From JAJDGF01 sp031549325 (lineage in GTDB: Bacteria; Bacillota; Clostridia; Christensenellales; Aristaeellaceae): a DNA stretch of 37,019 bases. The notes beneath the pieces are model-generated. The model made no database searches. It was not told where the DNA came from and saw only the letters and a program-made list of their open reading frames with translations. The stretch lies in the NCBI GenBank assembly GCA_031549325.1, contig JAVBQA010000010.1:1-37019 (forward strand), in the 5' to 3' direction. This document shows positions 31,752 to 37,019 of this stretch, one piece after another. Every line of letters begins with the position of its first letter. The stretch's first letter is position 1. Made by a program: the position numbers and the translations under genes.

Positions 31752-32942
31752 CTATAACAACCCGGCCACCCGGTCCAGAATCGCGTCGGCCACGTCGCGC
31801 TTGTCCATCAGCGGCAGCGCCTCCTGGCCGCCATCCCGGTCGATGATCGTGACGACGTTGGTCTCCACATCAAACCCCGCGCCCGGAGCGGTCACGTCGT
31901 TGGCCACCAGCAGATCGGCGTTCTTCTTCAGCAGCTTCTCCCGCGCATTCGCCAGCACGTCGTTCGTCTCGGCCGCAAACGCCACCAGCACCTGGCCGGG
32001 GGTCTTGGCCTGCCCGAGCGCCATGGCGATGTCGGGGGTCTTGACAAGCTCCAGCGTTAAACTGTCTCCTGTCTTTTTGATCTTCTGCCCGGCCACCCGC
32101 CTGGCCGTAAAATCGGCGGGCGCGGCGGCCTGAATCACGCAGTCGGCGCCCTTGGACAGCCCGGTCAGCGCCTCGAACAAATCCTGGGTGCTGGACACCC
32201 ACAAGACCCGCACGCCGCCCGGCTCGGGCAGGCTCACCGGCCCGGACACCAGCGTCACGTCCGCTCCCCGGTTCCGCGCCGCCTCGGCGATGGCGTATCC
32301 CATCCTGCCGGAGGATCGGTTGGTGAGGAATCGCACCGGATCCAGCGCCTCGCGGGTGGGCCCAGCGGTGACGACGATCTTCTTGCCCAGAAGATCCTGT
32401 TTCACCGACAGCAGCCGCACCACCTCGTCGACAATCGCGCCAGGCTCACTCATACGGCCGATGTCCTCGTCACCGCAAGCCAAGCGCCCGCAGTCCGGCC
32501 CGACCATGCGCACCCCCCGGCCCCGCAGAACTTCCAGGTTGGCCTGCGTGGCGGGATGCCGGTACATGGCGGCGTTCATGGCGGGCGCGAGCAGCACGGG
32601 CGCGGTGACCGCCAGCAGCGTGGTGGTGAGCAGATCGTCCGCGATGCCGTGCGCGTGCTTCCCGATCAGGTTGGCGGTGGCGGGGGCCACCAGCATCAGG
32701 TCGGCGGACTTGGCCAAGCTGATGTGCTCGATCTCCCATGCGCCCTTCTCAAAGCTGCTGATGTACACCGGGTTACCGGACAGCGTCTCAAAAGAGAGCG
32801 GCGCGACAAAGGCGCGCGCGTTTTCGCTCATGACCACGCGCACGTTCGCGCCCAGCTTCTTGAGGCGGCTTGTGATCTCCAAGGCCTTGTAGGCGGCGAT
32901 GCCGCCTGTTACGCCCAGCACAACGGTTTTTCCGGAAAGCAT
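31752..32942 (-). CDS. coaBC: Bifunctional phosphopantothenoylcysteine decarboxylase/synthetase
   Basis: Coenzyme A biosynthesis fusion, 396 aa. The CoaC half (1-190) shows VTGGIAAYK, the active-site histidine in WEIEHISL, APATAN, and the PAMNAAMYRHP substrate clamp. The CoaB half (about 195-396) shows VVTAGPTREALDPVRFLTN, SSGRMG, and FAAETND with the lysine-rich loop KIKKTGDS. The ATG at 32942 is one base after the rpoZ stop. Confidence 0.96.
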   Translation of the reverse strand: MLSGKTVVLGVTGGIAAYKALEITSRLKKLGANVRVVMSENARAFVAPLSFETLSGNPVYISSFEKGAWEIEHISLAKSADLMLVAPATANLIGKHAHGIADDLLTTTLLAVTAPVLLAPAMNAAMYRHPATQANLEVLRGRGVRMVGPDCGRLACGDEDIGRMSEPGAIVDEVVRLLSVKQDLLGKKIVVTAGPTREALDPVRFLTNRSSGRMGYAIAEAARNRGADVTLVSGPVSLPEPGGVRVLWVSSTQDLFEALTGLSKGADCVIQAAAPADFTARRVAGQKIKKTGDSLTLELVKTPDIAMALGQAKTPGQVLVAFAAETNDVLANAREKLLKKNADLLVANDVTAPGAGFDVETNVVTIIDRDGGQEALPLMDKRDVADAILDRVAGLL

Positions 32943-32943
32943 C

Positions 32944-33153
32944 TTAGATCTTGTCCTCTTCGGCGCGCTCATAGGTGATGAGCTCCCGGTGGATCTCCTC
33001 AATGGCGATGGCCAGCGGCTTGACCTCCTTGGTGTCGATCATCGGCATGGCGCCGGAAATCAGCGCGCGCGCGCGGCGGCTGGCCTCCACGGCCAGGGTG
33101 TAGCGGCAGTCCACCTTGTTCAGCAGCTCGCCAATAGGGGGCTCGATCATCAT
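32944..33153 (-). CDS. rpoZ: RNA polymerase omega subunit
   Basis: Small RNA polymerase assembly subunit, 69 aa. It opens MMIEPPIGELLNKVDCRYTL and continues with VEASRRARAL and KPLAIAIEEI, the standard omega pattern. AGGAGGT precedes the first of two adjacent ATG codons (33153; 33150 is the alternative). Five bases separate it from gmk and one base from coaBC. Confidence 0.95.
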   Translation of the reverse strand: MMIEPPIGELLNKVDCRYTLAVEASRRARALISGAMPMIDTKEVKPLAIAIEEIHRELITYERAEEDKI

Positions 33154-33158
33154 GGTTG

Positions 33159-33779
33159 TTATACCTCCTGAAATTGTTGTTTCAGCGATTGCAGCAGCTG
33201 TTCGTGTTCCGCATGCCGGGCGTGGCTGGCGTCGATCACGGCCTCGAGGCGGCGAACGGCGGTGTCCAGCTGATCGTTCACCACCAGATAAGGGTATCTC
33301 TCGGCCTCGCACAGCTCCCCGGCGGCGGTCGCAAGCCGCACGCGGATCTGCTCCTGGGTCTCGGTGCCGCGGGACTGGAGCCGGTTCATCAGCTCCCGCT
33401 TTGACGGCGGCAACACGAACACGCCCGTCAGGTCCATGTCCTGGGCAAGCACCTGCTTGCCGCCCTGTACGTCGATCTCTAAAATCACGTCGTATCCCTT
33501 GTCCAGTTGCTCCAGCACGAACGCCCGTGGCGTGCCGTAGCGGTTGCCGTGAACATTTGCCCACTCCAGCAGCTCGCCGTTCTGGATCATTTCGTCAAAC
33601 CGCTGGTTGGTGACGAAGAAGTAATGCACCCCGTCGATTTCCCCCGGCCGCATCGCGCGCGTGGCGCACGAAACGGACAGCTTGATGTCCTTCCTGCGCT
33701 CGCACAGCTTCGCGCAGATCGTGCCCTTGCCCGCCGCAGTCGGTCCGGAAACCACAAACAGATTGCCCCGCTGAGCCAT
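33159..33779 (-). CDS. gmk: Guanylate kinase
   Basis: Phosphorylates GMP to GDP, 206 aa. P-loop GPTAAGKGT (12-20), the GMP-binding TRAMRPGEIDGVHYFFV, and LEIDVQGGKQV are visible; the final lid region contains RGTETQEQIRVRL. GGAGGGG lies eight bases before the ATG. Confidence 0.97.
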   Translation of the reverse strand: MAQRGNLFVVSGPTAAGKGTICAKLCERRKDIKLSVSCATRAMRPGEIDGVHYFFVTNQRFDEMIQNGELLEWANVHGNRYGTPRAFVLEQLDKGYDVILEIDVQGGKQVLAQDMDLTGVFVLPPSKRELMNRLQSRGTETQEQIRVRLATAAGELCEAERYPYLVVNDQLDTAVRRLEAVIDASHARHAEHEQLLQSLKQQFQEV

Positions 33780-33826
33780 GCCGTTTACCCCTCCACTGTG
33801 TCTGGTCTCGCCAAATTGCCGTTGGC

Positions 33827-34699
33827 TTATTCGATGTTTTGAACCTGTTCCCTCATTTTTTCAATTTCTGCTTTTGCCTGCACCACCATGTTGGTGATGG
33901 GGATGTCCTGCGATTTGGAGGAGATGGTGTTGACCTCGCGATTGAGTTCCTGCACGATAAAGTCCAGCTTTCGGCCCACCGGCTCTTTCAGCTGGGCAAT
34001 CTCGCGCACCTGCTGGATGTGGCTGGCCAGGCGCACGGTCTCCTCAGAAATCGCGCTCCTGTCCGCCATGATGGCCAGCTCCTGCAGCAGCCGCTGCTCA
34101 TCCACGCCGGCCTCGGTCAGCTCGCTCACCCGCTGGCGCATCTTGGCGAGATGCTCCTGCAGCGTCTCCGGGTATCGCTCCTCGATCTGCCGGGCCAGGG
34201 TTTCCAGTGCGTCCACCCGGGCCAATATGTCCTTCGCCAGCGCCTTGCCCTCCCGGGCGCGCATGGCGGACATCTCGCTCAGCGCCAGCGCCATGGTGGT
34301 TTTCATCAGCTCGCGCAGCGCCTGCTGGTCCTCGTCAGCCTCGGCGATGGAGAGCACGTCCCCCAACCGGGACACGCTGAGCAGCGTCCGGTCGTCCTTC
34401 AGGTTTGTGGCGCTCTTCACTTCGTCAAGCGCTTTTTGGTAAGCGGCCAGCAGCGCCCTGTCCACCGTCACCTGCTTGGCGTCCTCGCGCAGATTTCTGT
34501 AGGTGGCAAACACGTCCACATGCCCGCGGGACAGCTTTTTTGAGATCAGCTTGCGCGCGTCCTCCTCCAGAAACCCGAGGCTTCTGGGCATGCGGAAGTT
34601 CAGATCCAAGAACCGGTGGTTGACCGACTTCAGCTCGACAGTGAGCTGGCGCCCGTCCATGTCCACCGTAGCGCGGCCATATCCAGTCATGCTGTTCAC
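33827..34699 (-). CDS. yicC: YicC family endoribonuclease-like protein
   Basis: YicC/YloC family, 290 aa; characterised members are RNases or affect RNA stability. The conserved start NSMTGYGRA, VELKSVNHRFLDLNFRMP, and the ending LNREVNTISSKSQD...VVQAKAEIEKMREQVQNIE (DUF1732) are seen. The start is set at GTG 34699, ten bases after GGAGG, giving the family's usual length. A longer frame from 34774 would start within the predicted -10 box. The remA (DUF370) gene often found between yicC and gmk is absent here. Confidence 0.92.
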   Translation of the reverse strand: MNSMTGYGRATVDMDGRQLTVELKSVNHRFLDLNFRMPRSLGFLEEDARKLISKKLSRGHVDVFATYRNLREDAKQVTVDRALLAAYQKALDEVKSATNLKDDRTLLSVSRLGDVLSIAEADEDQQALRELMKTTMALALSEMSAMRAREGKALAKDILARVDALETLARQIEERYPETLQEHLAKMRQRVSELTEAGVDEQRLLQELAIMADRSAISEETVRLASHIQQVREIAQLKEPVGRKLDFIVQELNREVNTISSKSQDIPITNMVVQAKAEIEKMREQVQNIE

Positions 34700-34764
34700 G
34701 ATGAAGGAACCTCCATGTGTGTCATTGCCCCTGCCGATATGCGCCCCAGTTTCGTATCTAAATA

Positions 34765-34773
34765 AGTATACCA
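34765..34773 (-). promoter_or_regulatory. Extended -10 promoter of the yicC-gmk-rpoZ operon
   Basis: On the minus strand TGG-TATACT (34773-34765) gives a strong extended -10. The predicted start is near 34758, about 59 nt before yicC. No good -35 is present at standard spacing; TTAACC right after the ligA stop is 21 bp away. Confidence 0.5.
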
Positions 34774-34793
34774 CAGTTTCTCAGCCGATAGGG

Positions 34794-36782
34794 TTAACTT
34801 TTTTCGAGCAGCGCCTTGAATTCCTGCTCGGTGACGACGCGCACGCCCAGCTTTCGCGCCTTTTCCAGCTTGCTGCCCGCGCTCTCTCCAGCCACCAGCA
34901 GGTCGGTGTTCCTGGAAATGGACGAGCCCGCCTTGCCGCCCGCTTTCAGGATGGCCTGCTCGGCCTCGGACCGGCTGAACGATTCAAGGCTGCCTGTGAC
35001 CACGACGGTCATGCCGCTGAGCGGCCCGCCCTCTGCTCGCGGCTCCCAGCTGGGCGACACGCCCGCACGGAGCAGCTCGTCGATGTGTTCCCTGTTGTTC
35101 GCGTCGTCGAAGTATTCGCGGATGGACGCGCTGACGATCGGCCCCACGTCGGAAAGGCAGGCAAGTTCTTCCAGCGACGCCGCCATCAGGGCCTGCAATG
35201 AGCCATAGTGGTCGGCCAGCACGAACGCGGTCTTGCGCCCCACATTGGGGATGCCCAGCGCGTGGATGAACGCGTCCAGCGGGCGCGTCTTGCTTTTCTC
35301 AAGGGCATCCAGCAGGTTCCGCGCCTTTTTGTCGCCGAAGCGATCGAGCTGGCTCAGCTGGTCTGCCGAAAGCGCATACAGGCGCGCGGGCTGCGCCACG
35401 CCCAGCTCGTCAAACAGCTGCGCGGCGGTCTTCTCGGAGAAGGTGTCGATGTCCATGGCGTCCCGGCTGGCGAAGTGGGACAGCCGCGCCACGATCTGCG
35501 GGCGGCAGTGCTCGCTGTTCCCGCAAAACAGGTGCGCGCCGCGCTCGACCAGCCGCGTGCCGCATGCCGGGCAGACGTCCGGCCTTTCGATGTCGCGCTC
35601 GCCCTCCACATATTCCTCCACCCGCCCCATGATCTCGGGGATGACCTCGTTGGAGCGCCGGATCCACACTTTCGCGTTGATCTTCACGCGCTTCCTTTGG
35701 ATGTCACCCCAGTTGTTCAGCGTGGCGCGCTGCACGGTGGCCCCGGCCACCTCGACAGGACTCAGGTGCGCCAGCGGCGTCAGCTTGCCGGTGCGCCCGA
35801 CTTCCCAGCTCACGTCCAGCAGCGTGCTGGTGACTTCCTCGGCCTCGAATTTGAACGCCACCGCCCAGCGCGGAAATTTATCGGTGTAGCCAAGCGCGCG
35901 GCGGGTTTCAAAGTCGGAGATCTTGATGACCGCACCGTCGATCATGTAGTCCAGTTCCGAGCGCTGCTGCTCGATCTCGTGCACGGCGTCGATCGCCTGC
36001 TGGAAAGCGCCGCAGAACAGCTCACAGGCGGACACCGGGAACCGGTTTTCGCGCAAAAACGCCAGCATCTCGGCCTGATCCTTGAAGGACCGGCCCTCGA
36101 TATAGCCCACATTGTAGAAGCTGGCGCTGAGCCGCCTCGAGCGGGTCACCGCCGGATCGAGGTTCCTCAACGCACCCGCTGCGCCGTTGCGCGGGTTCTT
36201 CAGCGGCGCGTTGGCCGGGTTGCCGTTGTAGCGATCGAAGGTGCTCAGGCGCATATAGGCCTCGCCGTGCACCTCGATCTTGCCCTTGAACGGGATCGAC
36301 AGCGGCACGCCCTGGATCGTCCTGACCTGAGGCAGTATCGCCTCGCCGACCTCGCCGTTTCCGCGGGTGGCGGCCTGTTGAAGCTCGCCGTTTTCATATG
36401 TCAGGTTCACCGTCAGCCCGTCGAACTTGTGCTCTACGACATAGCTGAGCGGCGGCAGCGACACCCCGTCGGCAACCGCCTGATCGCGCAGCTTCTCGGC
36501 GCGCCTTGACCAGTCGATCAGCGCGTCCACCGACTGCGCCTTGTCCATGCTCCACAGCCGCGCCAGGTGGCGGTGCTGCGAAAACGCGGCCAGCGGCTCG
36601 CCGCCGACCCGCCGGGTGGGCGAATCGGGCAGCACGACGCCGCTGTCCTTCTCCATCTGAGCCAGCTGGTCGTACAGAGCGTCCCACTCACTGTCCGCGA
36701 TGGTCGGCTCGTCCAGCACGTAGTATTGGTGCGCGGTCTCGTTCAGCCGGTCGACCAGCGCGCGCATGGTTTGTTCGTCCAT
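34794..36782 (-). CDS. ligA: NAD-dependent DNA ligase
   Basis: LigA, 662 aa (normal length), sealing nicks in replication and repair. In order: Ia domain with HQYYVLDEP, adenylation domain with the active-site lysine K119 in EHKFDG, PLKNPRNGAAGALRNLDP, an OB fold with WEVGRTGKLTP, a four-cysteine zinc finger (CPAC...CGNSEHC), helix-hairpin-helix repeats, and a C-terminal BRCT domain (SGMTVVVTGSLESFSRSE). The ATG at 36782 follows GGAAGGGA by nine bases. It ends 18 bp before the predicted yicC -10 region. Confidence 0.96.
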   Translation of the reverse strand: MDEQTMRALVDRLNETAHQYYVLDEPTIADSEWDALYDQLAQMEKDSGVVLPDSPTRRVGGEPLAAFSQHRHLARLWSMDKAQSVDALIDWSRRAEKLRDQAVADGVSLPPLSYVVEHKFDGLTVNLTYENGELQQAATRGNGEVGEAILPQVRTIQGVPLSIPFKGKIEVHGEAYMRLSTFDRYNGNPANAPLKNPRNGAAGALRNLDPAVTRSRRLSASFYNVGYIEGRSFKDQAEMLAFLRENRFPVSACELFCGAFQQAIDAVHEIEQQRSELDYMIDGAVIKISDFETRRALGYTDKFPRWAVAFKFEAEEVTSTLLDVSWEVGRTGKLTPLAHLSPVEVAGATVQRATLNNWGDIQRKRVKINAKVWIRRSNEVIPEIMGRVEEYVEGERDIERPDVCPACGTRLVERGAHLFCGNSEHCRPQIVARLSHFASRDAMDIDTFSEKTAAQLFDELGVAQPARLYALSADQLSQLDRFGDKKARNLLDALEKSKTRPLDAFIHALGIPNVGRKTAFVLADHYGSLQALMAASLEELACLSDVGPIVSASIREYFDDANNREHIDELLRAGVSPSWEPRAEGGPLSGMTVVVTGSLESFSRSEAEQAILKAGGKAGSSISRNTDLLVAGESAGSKLEKARKLGVRVVTEQEFKALLEKS

Positions 36783-36812
36783 GGTGCAATCCCTTCCGCA
36801 AAACCGAAGTTT

Positions 36813-36831
36813 GGGCGAACACAGTTCGCCC
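36813..36831 (-). terminator. Hairpin upstream of ligA
   Basis: GGGCGAAC (36813-36820) and GTTCGCCC (36824-36831) form a perfect 8-bp stem on an ACA loop. On the minus strand the downstream side reads AAACTTCGG, so the T-rich tail is poor. It could be a weak terminator of the preceding gene or a ligA leader hairpin. Confidence 0.4.
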
Positions 36832-36911
36832 CACGATTCCGTTTGATTCACGCGGCAATGCGCGATCCACCGCCCGGCGGGGGCGGACAGGGTTGGGCCG
36901 GGCGTGCATTG

Positions 36912-37019
36912 TTATACATGCCCCGTGACCACCCCCGCGCGGGCCCCGGAAAACACCGTTTTTGCGCCCTCCGCGAAGGCCATGGTCGTATTTGCGTCCG
37001 TGCCCCCGCCCCAGATCTC
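36912..37019 (-). CDS. Possible 3' end of an upstream gene, cut by the window edge
   Basis: On the minus strand a frame stays open from the window edge for 35 codons to a TAA at 36914-36912. It encodes a Gly/Ala/Thr-rich tail with FAEGAKTVFSGARAGVVTG near its end. The composition is protein-like, but no family is recognised, and in GC-rich DNA an open frame this short can be chance. Confidence 0.3.
   Translation of the reverse strand, partial: EIWGGGTDANTTMAFAEGAKTVFSGARAGVVTGHV

Overview
The window looks like a chromosomal segment of a GC-rich anaerobic Firmicute, probably a gut Clostridia member. The reasons are strong AGGAGG-type ribosome-binding sites, a housekeeping operon in Firmicutes order (yicC-gmk-rpoZ-coaBC-priA-def-fmt-rsmB-rlmN-stp-prkC-rsgA-rpe), a PASTA kinase, and oxygen-sensitive purine-degrading enzymes. 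I cannot name the species from sequence alone. No tRNA, rRNA, CRISPR array, insertion sequence or phage gene was seen.

Left part (21-4051, minus strand): five genes, each overlapping the next by a few bases. In transcription order they are a YheO/DauR-type PAS-HTH regulator, a THEP1-like P-loop NTPase, and a FecCD-class ABC importer (permease, ATPase, substrate-binding protein). The regulator is divergent from the first catabolic operon, and the 260 bp between them carry two good sigma-A promoters and a set of ACAAAT/ATTTGT half-sites.

Centre (4312-20086): an anaerobic purine / uric acid degradation island in two convergent operons. The plus-strand operon is dpaL(ygeX)-ygeY-ygeW-arcC. The minus-strand operon is ssnA-ygfK-hyuA-xdhD-NCS2 permease-ridA. 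They meet in a gene-free stretch (9222-9630) with a terminator-like hairpin for each direction. The set corresponds to the cluster known in E. coli (ygeW to xdhD region) and shown in gut anaerobes to be needed for oxygen-independent uric acid breakdown. Inferred flow: the permease imports the purine; XdhD, YgfK and SsnA carry out redox and deamination steps on the ring; HyuA opens a hydantoin-like ring; YgeY and YgeW process ureido/carbamoyl groups; ArcC makes ATP from carbamoyl phosphate; DpaL turns 2,3-diaminopropionate into pyruvate and ammonia; RidA removes the reactive enamine that DpaL releases. The assignment of each middle step is inference.

Right part (20448-36782, all minus strand): a long housekeeping operon whose last gene, where thiN usually follows rpe, is instead mocA, a molybdenum-cofactor cytidylyltransferase homologue. 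This places cofactor maturation directly upstream of the molybdoenzyme operon. ligA lies upstream of yicC, and the window ends inside a possible further reading frame.

The most interesting element is the roughly 255-nt leader of ssnA (about 20087-20341). It has a sigma-A promoter, a folded region with two mutually crossing perfect helices, and then a 14-bp terminator hairpin with a T6 tract ahead of the ssnA ribosome-binding site. This has the layout of a transcription-attenuating riboswitch controlling the whole minus-strand catabolic operon. The ssnA and dpaL promoters also share the 9-mer TTAGCACAA.
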